Made by a program: the position numbers and the translations under genes
Shown here: piece by piece, positions 11,677 to 23,119 of the stretch
How positions within the stretch are numbered: position 1 is the first letter of the stretch
Layout of the letters: each line of letters starts with the position of its first letter
Notes under the pieces: generated by a model
Told to the model about the DNA's origin: nothing
Database searches by the model: none
The model's input: only the letters and a program-made list of their open reading frames with translations
Assembly (NCBI RefSeq): GCF_011745365.1
Contig: NW_024468911.1
Span: 3,032,759-3,096,758, forward strand
Direction of reading: 5' to 3'
Length of the DNA: 64,000 nucleotides
From: Cryphonectria parasitica EP155
Lineage: Eukaryota > Ascomycota > Sordariomycetes > Diaporthales > Cryphonectriaceae

Positions 11677-12351
11677 CTAATGAGCGTTGTTCTTGTGGTG
11701 GCCTGGGAAACATTGTCAGCATCAACGATTCAACACATTTCCCCCCAAGAGACTTGAGACTTACGCAAGTGGAAGTAGTAGTTCTGGGCGTATCCAACTG
11801 CAACTAGGAAGACAATGACGTGGATGATAGCTGGAGAAGCAGTGTCAGTACCAGAACAGAGAGCATTGCGAACCATTGCAGGATAGGAGAATATTGGAGA
11901 GCAGCTCTCGCTCACGTACGCTTCGCAGTCGGGTTCTTGCCGAAGTGCTTGGCCTGGTACCTGCCGAGAATGCCGGTGGCCTTGACCTCGGGCGCGGGGC
12001 CCCGGGGCAGCTTCTCGTAAAAGTTGACAACGCGCTTCATCGCAATGGCGTTGGGGTCGGAGCCGATCGCCTGGGTATCGCAACGTCAGCCCTGCAGTCC
12101 TCTAGTTGATCCAATGAATGCCCTGCGCCCGCTCCAATGCCCGCCGTGGCTGTCCTTTTCCATGTCTTGTAACTCGTTCTGTGTATTGTCCGCCACGATG
12201 ATCGGGCTCCGTTCGATCTCGATGCACGTACCTTAGGCGAAGCGACCTACAAGACATGTTATTAGCAAACGTGTGGCCCGCGCATTGGTAGAGTTCATTT
12301 TACCTTGGGAGGAATGAGCGTCGAGAGCGCTCGGCGTGTGACGAAGCTCAT
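11677..12351 (-). CDS. ATP17: Mitochondrial ATP synthase subunit f (ATP17)
   Basis: Small Fo-sector subunit of the F1Fo ATP synthase in the inner mitochondrial membrane. The spliced product has 101 residues, the same length as yeast Atp17, with ALSTLIPPKVASPKAIGSDP at the N terminus, NFYEKLPRGPAPEVKATGIL in the middle, a membrane segment around IIHVIVFLVAVGYAQNYY, and the end FHLRHHKNNAH. Five exons are required: 12351-12304, 12245-12231, 12070-11920, 11830-11765 and 11702-11677. The second exon is only 15 nt (VASPK). Introns are 58, 160, 89 and 62 nt, all GT-AG. Every join restores the conserved family sequence, so the model is firm although no single open frame shows it. It is transcribed away from the complex I gene to its right. 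Confidence 0.93.
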
Positions 12352-12701
12352 CTTGAGTTTTGTGCCGGATTTCCCGTGGAATGGAAGGATGGAGTCGTTT
12401 CGGAGGGTGTACAGATCGTCGACAAACAATTGAGCGCGGCTGGAATCGCTTCAATTGAACCTATGTCGAAGATGTGGTCGTTGACGTTGAAAGTTTGGCG
12501 GCTGAAGCCGGAGCCGGGACAGGAACAGGACTGCAGAGACCGGACCCAGTGCGCTGATTTTCCGACAGCCAATCAGGACGCACCTGACTCCCGCCCGCCC
12601 AAACGTCAGCGACCTCCCATAGTTCTCTTCCACATCGACTCGTCGTCGTTACCTTGACCACTTTAAATCGGTCTGGTGAACTGCAAACAGCTCAATTGAC
12701 C
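12352..12701. promoter_or_regulatory. Shared divergent promoter of ATP17 and NDUFS4, with CCAAT box
   Basis: The 350 bp between the two start codons is the only possible promoter for both genes. A CCAAT pentamer stands at 12569-12573, about 130 bp before the NDUFS4 ATG and about 220 bp before the ATP17 ATG. In fungi CCAAT is bound by the Hap2/3/5 complex, which controls respiratory genes. Shared control is inferred from arrangement. Confidence 0.55.
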
Positions 12702-13387
12702 ATGGCGTCTCTCAGAACACCTCAGGCAGCTCGCATGCTGCGGGCGGCCACGTCACGATTTGTACACTTTGACGGTCTTCGCCACTCGTCTACCTCGATC
12801 ATCAACGCCAGGCGGCCCCAGAACGAGCCCTCGCAGGGTGCTGTTGGACAGAACCAGCCTGACTATGGCGCTCACATTGACAAGGCTACATCGTATGTGG
12901 TCCCACGCATTGTCCAGGACACCTCCTGCTGGTCGTTCTCCCAGATCAGAACTGACCCCTTCCTAGCACCTTCACTCCCGTCCCCAAACGCCTTCTCGAC
13001 GGCTCTGAGCCTGGTGTCGCCCTCCCTGCTGCTGTGCTCTCAGGCGCACCGATCGAATTGCAGGCACGCACGGTGCGCATTTACAAGAAGGCCAAGCCCG
13101 CTACGCAGTCGGGCGACTGGCAGTCCAAGAAGTGGCGGATGGACTGGGACGTGCTGCCCAAGGGCAACCGGTGGGAGAACCCGCTGATGGGTTGGCAGTC
13201 GTCTGGCGACTACATGCAGGGCACGCACCTCAACTTCAAGAGCAAGGAGGACGCGATCAATTTTGCTGAGAAGCAGGGCTATGAGTACTTCGTGCAGGAG
13301 CCCAACGAGAGGAAGTTCACGCCCAAGGCGTATGCGAACAACTTCTTGTACTCACCGGGCAAGTTGAAGCACATCAGGACGAAGTAG
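12702..13387 (+). CDS. NADH:ubiquinone oxidoreductase subunit NDUFS4-like (complex I, 21 kDa class)
   Basis: Accessory subunit of the matrix arm of respiratory complex I. Exons 12702-12892 and 12967-13387 give 203 residues. The N terminus is Arg/Ala/Ser-rich without acidic residues, as expected for a mitochondrial presequence. The family block is clear: [23 protein letters not shown], then RWENPLMGW and the stretch [17 protein letters not shown], ending with a basic tail. The intron is 74 nt with a GTATGT donor and a CTAG acceptor, and removal joins ATS to [10 protein letters not shown] in frame. The ATG at 12702 is preferred to the upstream in-frame ATG at 12654, because only the former gives a normal presequence. 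Confidence 0.93.
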
Positions 13388-14374
13388 AGGAGCCCGTTTG
13401 AGGGCATGGTTTGCGGAAAGGTACGGAAGGGGATAGAGGGATCAAGAGTGAAAGGCTGTACATATATGATAAATGGCAAGGATCAGAATTGAAGTCTTTG
13501 GAAATCGTCCCCCCCCCCCCCACCCCAAGCACACGTTGTGCGCTGATAATCATTTCTGGTCGACAAGAGGGACATCGTGCAAGATAAAAGGTCTTAAAAG
13601 AAAAGCGCCCACTGGTGGCCGAGCTCGTAGACTACAATCTGAGGAGAGAATTGTAGCTTAATCAGACCATCCGGGCAACTGCAATGCCGGTGATGAATTC
13701 AAAGCCAGCAACATCCTAGCATCATTTTGCGGGCTTCAGAGGCCATAGTGCGCAGTGAAAATCAAGGTGTCAAGAGCGACAAACTACACTTTGCCAAGTA
13801 CTTGCTTTATTCACAGCTCAGAGACCTCCAACCAAAACTCGCTTCCTCAGTTCTAATCCGGCCCGTTGTATATCTAACGGGGGCGGAGTTAGGCACATAG
13901 GAGGAAGTAACACACTGTTTTCTCCTGGTAGTGGTAGCTACACAGCCTTTTATATAACACAAGTGATTTGGTGGTGGCCAGTGGCCCGCGGAAACAATGG
14001 AGATGCATGTCATGTCACATTCGTAGGAAAGTAAGTACTGACACAGCTACTCATAACACCTCTGAGAGGCCATGGTAGCGTAATAACATTTGAATCATAA
14101 CTCGTTAAGACAATTTTGCATGAAAATGCCATTCCAGTATCATCTGGTACCTCTCCAAAGAACGCCGAGGGTATCCTCTGTATCGCTTCCGCCCATTGTA
14201 AAATCGCTCTTGGCGGACCTGAACGCCAGTAACTCTGCCTTACCCACCGAAAGTAAAATCCAGCCCTACCCAAACACCGTAAAAAATGAGAAGAACAAAT
14301 CATGGAACAAAGAAGCGTTACGGGTCATAAGAAAGGATTCTCACCCCGCGTGAGTCCCGAGGTATGGGTTCATG
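13388..14374. other. Convergent 3' spacer with a C13 tract
   Basis: Nearly 1 kb between the stop codons of NDUFS4 and GID8. It contains a run of 13 C at 13509-13521. The overlapping short frames on both strands show no domains. Confidence 0.5.
13509..13521. repeat. Homopolymer C13
   Basis: Thirteen consecutive C residues followed by ACCCC, about 120 bp after the NDUFS4 stop codon, probably within or just beyond its 3' UTR. The exact length may be uncertain in the assembly because homopolymers are error-prone. Confidence 0.9.
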
Positions 14375-15706
14375 CTAGGTTGTGATCATAGCCTCAGACC
14401 CATTCTCGTGGGAGGTGCCATCGGGGTCGTCGCCATTCAGCCCAAGCCCCAGCCGCTCGGGCAGGTCCTTGCGTGCGCTGCGTGCAGAATCCTCTGCCCA
14501 GGTCCGCACCTTGACAAGCTGTCGGATGGCTGCCTCGCGACGTTTGGTCTGGCGAAGAATAATCGCCATATTGACCTTGTCCGCAACCTCTCTTCGTAGG
14601 TCGGGGTGTAGAAGCGCCTGCTGCTCTGGCCTCAACTCGTTTCTGGGATAAAGGAACAAGGCCATGGTCTGCTCGAGCTGCTCCAAGAACTCGGAGTTCT
14701 TAGGCGCACGAGGACCAAGCTGCTGCGACGCGAAGTGAATCGCATGCAGCATGCTTTTGTCACCGTCTTCAGAGTTGCGAATCAGCTCAATAAGCTGTAG
14801 TCGGAGCAACGCAAAGTGGAGACGAGCGTCCTTGTCCAAGATCTGATACATGATCAGCTAGAGAATTTGAAGAGCGGTTTGATGGACGCATGAAGGTAAA
14901 TGAGATCACATTCATAAAAAAAGTGGTTGTTTATCATCAACGGCCAAAGGCCATATGCGTGGTGCATGTAAACTCGTGTTCTAATCATGTGAAAGGGGGT
15001 TGTGGGGTCGAGAAGGTAAAAATTTTGACATACCTCAGGATCTAATTCGTTCAGGGCCTCAATAGCCTCCATGATGTTTCCCTGGTGGATCGAGTTTTTG
15101 ATCTGCTGCCGGGCCTTAATAGCGGGATCCTCTTGCCGGGGTTGAAGGTTTGCCTCTTTCGAGAACTTGGCGGCTGCCAGAGGGTAGCCCTCCATTGTCA
15201 AGTAGTCCAGAATCAGGAGGTTTATATCGCTATTGAGCTTTGTCAGTAAGTTGTGTGGTGGACATGATTGCCAATAGCTGAGCCGCATTGTTGAGGATGG
15301 ATAGAGTCGATCAGTAGTAAATTATAGATAAGTTCTCCGCATACTTGTCTCGGAGAGATTCCCATTGATATCTTGATAGCATCATATGACTCGGTGCGAG
15401 CTGCCCGTCTTGGTTTGACGGCAGTTAAGCGACGCAGAAAGAGAGAATAACTAACCTCTTGGGAGCCTTGGTCTCCATGACCCTGGATTCGAAGACATGC
15501 CGGACCGGCGTGGCAGTGGAAGTGGTCGACGTCTAGGGCGTCAATGGTCAGTGTTGGGGGTCTTGGTGGCCACGTCGCGAACAGCAGAGCAAGCGTACCA
15601 TATCGCCAAATTTAAGTCGAAATTCTGCAGCAAAATTGGCCCAGAACGCCGTGTCATCGGAGCCCGGAGGTTGGAAGTCGATCGCGGGAGGGCCAGCAGA
15701 ACTCAT
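14375..15706 (-). CDS. GID8: GID/CTLH E3 ligase complex subunit GID8
   Basis: Scaffold subunit of the GID (CTLH) ubiquitin ligase, which in yeast degrades gluconeogenic enzymes when glucose returns. Exons 15706-15599, 15532-15456, 15229-15034 and 14842-14375 give 282 residues, between human GID8 (228) and yeast Gid8 (455). After a variable N terminus (MSSAGPPAIDFQPP, then TPVRHVFESRV) comes the LisH motif, DINLLILDYLTMEGYPLAA, then a CTLH segment (IKARQQIKNSIHQGNIMEAI) and the CRA region beginning ILDKDARLHFALLRLQLIEL. Introns are 66, 226 and 191 nt; the third joins LDPE to ILDK exactly within the conserved CTLH/CRA sequence. The second intron is long for this window, so a missed microexon is possible but nothing demands one. 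The gene is divergent from the uridine kinase gene. Confidence 0.9.
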
Positions 15707-16479
15707 ACGACTAGCTGGCTGGTGGCATTGATACTGACTGAGATGATTCCAGACAGTATCAGTGGTGGCTGTCGTGATGGGAAGAAGTGATGTTGTGATG
15801 TATCGTGGGTGTTTGAGGTGGGTGCGGTTGAATGAAAAGGTAACGAACGGAATTTGTGTTGGAGCTCGAGAGGTGGGTGCAGAAAGCAGAAAACTGCAGC
15901 TGCCTGCAGCGCTAAGGCGCCCCCACACCCTGCCGAGCTGCTGACCTGAGCCACACTCTGGTAGCACTAGCCACAGCCGGCCTGGCCCTGACTTTATCTG
16001 GTATTGGAAAACCATAGCAAGGAATTCTAATAGCAGCCAGCACTTTCGGGGCCCAGTGGCTGCTGCAGGACACTTTGGCGGGGGCCAGTTTCTGTTAATT
16101 CACCTCTTCCACACTTTGCGGTCATCTCATCTACTCAGAAATTTAGATCTACTTGTATTCTTTTGCTCCGTTCTGGGTCCTTCCCCACGATCAATGCTGA
16201 ATTAGGTCGCTGTTTGACCCAATCAACTAGACTCTCTGTGCTACACATCATCACATGCCAGAGGTGAGAGCACCTGACCTTTCAGAGTTTCAATATTTAA
16301 ATGACAGAGGCTGAGTGTTGTTATAGTGCCCATACTCCGCTTTTATTGTCTGAGTCTTTCCCAAGGGCTCATCTTCTCACTACTTTCAGCTCTTTCATTC
16401 TCTTCCTCTCTCTCTCTCTCTCTCTCTGTGCGTGTGTGTTTGTGTGTGTCTCTCTCTGTCAGAGGCACCACAGATCACT
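15707..16479. other. Divergent promoter region of GID8 and URK1
   Basis: A 773-bp intergenic stretch between two start codons. The right end is a pyrimidine/GT microsatellite annotated separately. No gene is seen; the open frames at 15703-16015 are the antisense and upstream extension of GID8 exon 1. Confidence 0.55.
16407..16460. repeat. CT/GT dinucleotide tract in URK1 5' leader
   Basis: A (CT)n run from about 16407 to 16427 passes into a GT-rich run and a second short CT run, ending 20 bp before the URK1 ATG. Pyrimidine-rich leaders just upstream of the transcription start are common in filamentous fungi. Confidence 0.85.
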
Positions 16480-18222
16480 ATGGACCCCGGATGCGCAGCG
16501 AACGCGATCGCTAAGAGGGCACACTACTCGCCACCGTGGGCCGACGTCAGCCTCATAGGCATAGCAGGGAGCTCGGGGTCTGGAAAGTCGACGCTGTCCA
16601 GGACCATCGTCAACAAGTTGAACCTACCATGGGTTGTTATTCTGTCTATGGTAAGTGGCTATATGATGCCGCTTCGTGGCAGGCCTGCACAGGCTGATCG
16701 CAAGTACTTAGGACTCGTTCTATAAAAGCTTGGATCCAGAATCGTCCAAAAAGGCATTCCTCAACGAGTACGACTTCGACTCTCCGGAAGCAATCGACTT
16801 TGATAAGCTCGTGGAGTGTCTCCAAGACCTGAAAGCCGGGTGCGTCAGTAAATGAACGAGGGTCTAATCTGAACCTTAAGTAACTTATGATCCGGTCTTG
16901 CAGAAAACGAGCAGAGATCCCTGTCTACTCGTTCGAGAAACATGCACGCCTGGACAAGACGACGGCAATATACTCACCCCACGTCCTTATCGTAGAGGGA
17001 ATCTTCGCCCTGTACGACCCGAGGGTGCTTGAGTTGCTGGACATGAAGGTAACTTGATGTCGTGTCCCGTGACAAACCCGGCAGAGAGCTGATGCGCATT
17101 CAGATCTTTTGCGAGGCCGATGCAGATACTTGTCTCTCAAGACGAATACTGAGAGATGTCGAATGTCGTGGCAGGAGCGTGGAGGGCGTGATCAAGCAGT
17201 GGTTTATGTGGGTGAAACCAAACTTTGAAAAAGTGAGTAGATGTTCCTAAATGGCACCCAGTCTCTTGCTAACCTCTGCTGGCAGTTTGTTGATCCACAG
17301 CGGAAGAACGGAGGTCAGTCAACGCCGCCGATGGAGATTTTGAATCTTACTGAGTCAGAGCAGATATCATAGTACCGAGGGGCGTCGAGAACTTGGTTGC
17401 CATAAGTGCGTGAATACATGGTACCCCGAACAAGACTCAGGCTGACAGACACGAAGATATGGTCGTCCAATTCATCGAGCAGAAGCTTCTTGAAAAGTCC
17501 AGGCATCATCGAGCAGCGCTTCTGCAGTTAGAGCTACAGGCACAGTCAGAACCGCTCAGCAAGAAGGTCGTTGTACTCAGGCCCACGCCACAGCTCAAGG
17601 CTATGAACACCATCATCAAGGATATCGATACGACCTCAGAAGATTTCATTTTCTATTTCGACAGGCTGGCTGCCTTGATAATTGAGCAGTGAGTCTGAGG
17701 ATCCCGCTAGAGACATTGGTTGCTGATTCTGTTTGCAGAGCCATGAACAATGTGCGCTTCGAATCTACGACTGTGAACACGCCTGCGGGGCATCAGTACG
17801 TAGGCCTTAAATCCCAAGGCGAGGTATCAGCCGTCCTCCTACTTCGCGGTGGGGCTGCACTGGAGACAGGGCTCAAGCGTGTCATACCAGACTGTCGTTC
17901 CAGCCGGATCCTGATCCAATCCAGCATCAGGACAGGAGAACCGGAACTGCACTATAGCCGGCTGTCCAAGGATATTGAGACACATGAGAGTGTGCTGGTT
18001 CTTGATGCACAGATGTCAAGTGGCGGCTCTGCTCTCATGGCGGTCCAAGTCCTTGTGGATCATGGCGTGGCGCAGGACCGAATTGTATTTGCGACGTATT
18101 CTGCTGGGCGTATGGGGCTCCATCGCCTGACAGCTGTATTTCCGGATATCACGGTGGTTGTGGGCAACATTCTGCCTGATATCGAGGATCGATGGATCGA
18201 GAGGAGGTACTTCAGATGTTGA
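16480..18222 (+). CDS. URK1: Uridine-cytidine kinase fused to a UPRT-like domain (URK1)
   Basis: Pyrimidine-salvage enzyme that phosphorylates uridine and cytidine. Eight exons: 16480-16650, 16712-16839, 16904-17048, 17104-17232, 17286-17313, 17364-17405, 17457-17688 and 17739-18222, giving 452 residues. The kinase half has the P-loop GSSGSGKST, DSFYKSLDP directly after it, and HVLIVEGIFALYDPRVLELL; the second half resembles uracil [25 protein letters not shown], with RGGAALETGLKRVIPDC and a PRPP-loop-like LDAQMSSGGSALMAV. The join between exons 6 and 7 was chosen because it gives NLVAINMVVQF; a nearby GTGAAT donor would insert three extra residues. The end, DRWIERRYFRC, lacks the PGLGDAGDR-type uracil motif known from bacterial UPRT, so that half may be regulatory only. 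A CT-rich leader precedes the ATG. Confidence 0.92.
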
Positions 18223-19239
18223 AGGATGGACACACTGGGGAAATGGAATTATTTTCTTCCCCTGGGAGCGCACTGAGAAGTGAGCATCTTGCATAGCGAG
18301 CGGCCAACCAAGGTCCTTCTTTCCTCGGGACATGAACGAAAGACTCGAGAGATTGGTGAAATGTATGTCTGCGTTCGTCCCTGAGCCTCAAGCGCCTCTT
18401 TGCAGCCATTTCGCCGCTGTGGCGTAGCCTGCTGTGCGACAAGAATTCTCCATATGAGACAACCTGCCAACCTGCTAGTGCACCATGGGAAGATTACCAA
18501 AATATGCAGCCGACCGGGGCCGAACGCACGAAGCGGCTCCTTCGCTATTCCACTCGCATGTACGATTTTAGCTGCGGTCCATCCCTAGCGATATCGGGTG
18601 CACCGGATGAAAAGAGGATACCTGTTGCGAGATTTTCTTCTCACACCTGTGATAATTTTTAGTCGGAGCTGCAGAGAGAAAACTGTTCGTGCGCTTTCTT
18701 GTGAGACATAAGAGCCTCTCTCTTTGAGGGAGGGGTTTTGTTTCTTTTACTTTTCACATATTGTTGTTCATGGCTAAATCAACTGACAGGCAGTATGCGT
18801 GGAATACAGGCGTTCGAATCTAAAACCTGGCCACTGACTTGTAAGTGGTAGTGTTGTAGTGACAACTTGGATCAGCGGGCTCTTGCCGCGCTAGAGAGCT
18901 ATTTTCCTAAGTAATGACGTACTGAGAACAGGGAAGCTTCAGGGGCAGGGGTAGTGGCGCGCTCGTGCCTTAAGAAAGTCCCAGTCAGTCGGGATCTTGA
19001 GTGGTTACCAACTGAGCGCTGGTTCTGCATAGTAGTCCTGCATAGATGAAGTGGCTTGTTTCTTTTATTTTCCGCGGACTTCGTTTCTTCTCCTTATTCT
19101 TCTAATCACCTGGGCAAGGTGTGTTTTTATACTTTGGGTTCCAATTGCTTGTCTTGCCGCCTTCGCTGCCGAACTAAACATCGTGTTTCGAGTGTCTCGT
19201 CCCGTACTCGACTCTTGGTACTCTTGGTGACGTCGCGCG
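18223..19239. other. Spacer between URK1 and NDE1-like gene
   Basis: About 1 kb with no supported gene. It should contain the URK1 3' UTR and the promoter of the dehydrogenase. A CCAAT pentamer at 19141-19145 lies about 95 bp before the dehydrogenase ATG and could bind the Hap complex. Confidence 0.5.
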
Positions 19240-21448
19240 ATGCCGTCGCAGTCCTCACTTGGCGCTGCTGCTGCCCGCGCAAGTCGTCAACGAAACTTGG
19301 CATTGCCTCGTCAAAACTCATCTATTTACAGAATACAGACTCGAAACGCACAAGCTCGAAGCCTGAGTAGAACAACTCGACTGAGTGCTCCTCAGCCCAC
19401 CACCCAAAGACCCTTCTCCCAACGCTTGCAGTCCCGACCATCCTCGCTCTTTACACCCAACAAGCTCGCCATCCGATTCATACACGGAAAGCCATTGCCA
19501 CAAAGGAGTTCGTGGTTCCTCAACTTCGCTTATCGGACGGCAGCGGTGGTAGGCAGCGGTATCGTATGCGTGGGCCTGGCTGTTGGCGCCTTCTTCATCT
19601 ATGTGGGTTCCAGTATTTACTTTTCTGTGGCGTTCGTCGTAGCTGATGAGACGTAGGACGCAAGTACATACAGCGAGCATGCCGTCGCGACCGAATGCCA
19701 TGTGTCTGAACTGGCACTGAACCCCCACAAAGGCGGCCCGAAGAACCTGCCGATCGCCGAGGTTCTTATAGACGACGACGATAGTGAAGAGAGTAGGAGT
19801 AAGAAAGAGAAGCCGAAGCTCGTCATTCTTGGAGGTGGTTGGGGCAGCGTGGCTCTGTTGAAGGAGTTGAACCCGGACGACTATCATGTCACCGTCATCT
19901 CGCCAGCGAACTACTTCCTTTTCACGCCAATGCTGCCGTCTGCCACAGTGGGGACGCTTGAGCTGAGGTCGCTCGTGGAGCCTATCAGGAGAATACTATC
20001 AAGAGTGAAGGGCCACTTCATCAGGGGCAAGGCCGAAGATGTTTGCTTCTCCGAGAGGTTAGTCGAGGTGTCTCAGACTGACGCATCGGGGAAAGAGACT
20101 AGTTTCTACGTTCCCTACGACAAGCTGGTCATTGCCGTCGGGTCACAGACAAACCCTCACGGCGTGAAGGGCTTGGAGAACTGCTTTTTCTTGAAGGACA
20201 TCAACGATGCGCGCAAGATCCGAAACCAAGTGATAGCGAACCTCGAACTGGCCTGTCTTCCCACAACTTCGGATGAGGAGCGACGGCGGTTGCTGTCATT
20301 TGTGGTCAGCGGTGGAGGTCCAACCGGTGTTGAGTTTGCTGCGGAGCTGTACGATCTCCTCAATGAGGACCTCACGAAACACTTTCCAAAATTGCTGCGC
20401 AACGAGATCTCAGTGCATCTCATCCAGAGCCGTGGACACATCCTGAACACATACGACGAAGCTGTCTCGAAATACGCAGAAGAGCGCTTCGCACGAGACA
20501 ATATCGATGTGCTCACGAACTCCAGGGTGAGCGAGGTACGGAAGGACAGTATCCTTTTCACCCAGAAAGGAAAGAACGGAGAAACTGTTACCAAGGAGCT
20601 CCCCATGGGCTTCTGTCTGTGGTCGACTGGCGTCTCCCAAACCGACTTTTGCCAGAAGCTGGCGACCAAGCTCGGCGACTACCAGAACAACCGACATGCG
20701 CTCGAGACAGACACCCACCTCCGTCTTATTGGCTCACCGTTGGGTGATGTCTATGCCATCGGCGACAGCTCCACCGTTCAGAATAACGTTACCGATAGCA
20801 TCGTGACTTTCCTCCGTGGCATGGCCTGGAAGCACGGCAAAGACCCCGAGAAACTGGAGCTTCATTTCTCGGACTGGCGTGATGTGGCTGCCACGGTCAG
20901 GCGCAAGTTCCCTCAGGCAGTTGGTCACCTCAAGCGCCTTGATAAGTTGTTCGCCGAGTTTGACAAAGACCAATCTGGTACTCTTGACTTCGGCGAGCTT
21001 CGCGAGCTGCTCAAGCAGATCGACAGCAAGCTTACCTCCCTACCGGCAACGGCACAACGCGCCCATCAGCAGGGACAGTATCTTGCGCATAAATTCAACA
21101 AGATGGCACATGCCGCACCTGGACTGCAGGCGAATGACATTCGCGACGGGGATTTGGATGACGCAGTATACAAGGCCTTTGAGTACCACCACCTAGGAAG
21201 CCTAGCGTATATCGGCAACTCGGCCGTGTTCGATCTAGGTGGAGGATGGAACCTCAGCGGTGGGCTCTGGGCGGTGTACACCTGGCGAAGTGCTTACTTT
21301 GCACAGAGTGTGAGTCTCAGGACGAGGATGTTGATGATGATGGACTGGACAAAGCGTGGTCTCTTTGGACGAGGTTAGTCTTGTTTCCCCTTACCATTCC
21401 ATTGTCCACACACTCACTAACTTTGCTGCAGACTTGATAAGCCTATAG
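19240..21448 (+). CDS. External alternative NAD(P)H dehydrogenase with EF-hand (NDE1-like)
   Basis: Single-subunit rotenone-insensitive dehydrogenase that passes electrons from cytosolic NAD(P)H to ubiquinone. Exons 19240-19602, 19657-21373 and 21432-21448 give 698 residues. An Arg/Ser/Gln-rich mitochondrial presequence is followed by one hydrophobic segment (about residues 101-120), which fits anchorage facing the intermembrane space. The first dinucleotide-binding motif is KLVILGGGWGSVALLKEL (about 173-190), and the second is VVSGGGPTGVEFAAEL (about 335-350). An insertion carries one canonical EF-hand, DKDQSGTLDFGE (about 556-567), as in the Ca2+-dependent NDE1 of Neurospora. The last intron (58 nt) is inferred because it replaces a readthrough end by LFGRDLISL, typical for the family. 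Convergent with NOP53, stops 279 bp apart. Confidence 0.93.
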
Positions 21449-21727
21449 AATTGATGTTGTGCACACGCCTTCCTTAGTGTATCGAGCGCGGCGTATTGGA
21501 AGTGGGCAAAAGTAGGGGCAAGGTCTGCTTCGATATTTGTAGCTTCTACGCCGTCAGCGGCGTTTTTCGAGATAGGTATCATAGTAAATATGGAAGGGAA
21601 GGGGGGAAATAACATATTAATCTCAAAATTTGGTGTATAAGTGCATAAATGATATGCATACGTGGGAGAAGACGAGTCTCTAGGGACTCTGCAAGTGGCT
21701 GGCCTTTCTTCTGTCTTTGGGAAGTAT

Positions 21728-23119
21728 CTATAGCCTCGTAATGTCGAAGTCCTTGTGTGTCCACTTCTCGGTAAACTTGACCTTGGCCTGCTTCCTGAAA
21801 GGAATCTTCCTCCTGGCCTCCAACTTGCCCCTGACGAGCATACTCCTGTACCGATCCTTGAGCAGATTTCCCTCAGGTTTCAGCAGCCTCAAAGACTCCT
21901 GCAGCTCATCGGGCAGGACGAGCTCGAGGTCCTTCTCTGGCAGTTTGAATTTGCCAAGCTGCCTCCTTCTCAACTCCACCTCATTGCCCTCGCTCTCTCC
22001 ATCGCTCATCTCCATCTTCTGCACAGCCAGTTCCATCCGCCTCGCGTCCACCTGCTCCGCAATCTCCTTGATGTGCCGAGCCTGCTGCTCTTTTCTCCTC
22101 ATCGCCGCCTCATGTTTCAGTCTGCCCTCCTCTGCCTTCCTGCGCTTGACCTTGTTCCGCTGCGCAGGCGTCTTCCGCTTGGGTCGCTTCGCGGACACAC
22201 CTTCCGCCTCGCTCTCGAATCCCTCCCACGCCGAATCCTCATCCCACTCTGACAATTCCGCGCGAGCCTCTGCTGCCTCTGCCTCAGCAGCAGACCGCGC
22301 TGCTGCCTCTTGCTTGCGCAGGTCAGCCTCAGCCGCCTCTTGCCGCTTGCGCTCTGCCTCGAGGGCCTTCTCCCCTTCTTTCTCGAGACGAGCCATGTAG
22401 TCAGTCACCACTGGATTGTAGCTGTACCCACCGGCCGGCTTGGGGACAGCAGGTACATGCTTGCCATTTGCGGCGAGTGAGATGGGCTTTTTGGCGAGTG
22501 TCGTGGGCGCCTTTGCCCTGGGTGGCTCGGAAACCCATTCGTTCTTCTGTTCCTCTGCCCCACCTGCGGTCACAGAGGAGGGGCCGACGGCCCAAGGATC
22601 ATAGGTTGCATCAGTGACGGTTACCGTGGACTCATGGTGTCCGTCTGCGGCTTTCTTGATCCGGGCAAGCTCCTTGTGCGTAACGTATGTCCCCGTCTTC
22701 TGGCGCTTGGTGGGGAGGATGCCATCAGTTGTCTTGTCACCTGGTCGCTTCTTGGACGAGACGGCGGGTACGACGGATCGAGCAGAGATAATCTCATCGG
22801 CCTTGAGGTTTTTGACCTTGGGAATCTTCCTGGAGCTGACTGCATCGCCACGGGTGTCGACGATGAAGAGGTCGCCAGAGTCCTTCTCGGCAATGACACC
22901 ACTGGAGATTGAGAAAGAAAGTCAGTTGGTGATTGATCCCAAAAAACATGGAAAGTTTCCCCCTTACCCCTGTATGATCTCTTCGCTCAGGTCCTCAAGG
23001 CCCTTCTGAACCTCAGTCACGTCGACATTTTTTCTCCATGCTTTCTTGCCTTTCCTTGAGGGCTGACTATGCTGTTGGGGGGCGTTGGGGTTGCCCGCCT
23101 GGCCCCTGAGGACGGGCAT
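21728..23119 (-). CDS. NOP53: Ribosome biogenesis protein NOP53
   Basis: Nucleolar 60S assembly factor that recruits the Mtr4-exosome to process 7S pre-rRNA in yeast (GLTSCR2/PICT1 in humans). Exons 23119-22968 and 22901-21728 give 441 residues, close to yeast Nop53 (455). Recognised by the N-terminal GKKAWRKNVD with DLFIVDTRG and by the highly charged, helical C-terminal half containing KRKTPAQRNKVKRRK and KDRYRSMLVRGKLEARRKIP. The 66-nt intron joins EEIIQG to GVIAEKDSGD. The ATG at 23117-23119 is the first methionine; the open frame upstream of it has only a GTG. It is divergent from YPT6 with 656 bp between starts. Confidence 0.93.

Noticed and set aside
13505..13530. Telomere-like repeat at the C-rich tract.
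   Set aside because: It is a plain C13 homopolymer followed by ACCCC, not a series of CCCTAA units.
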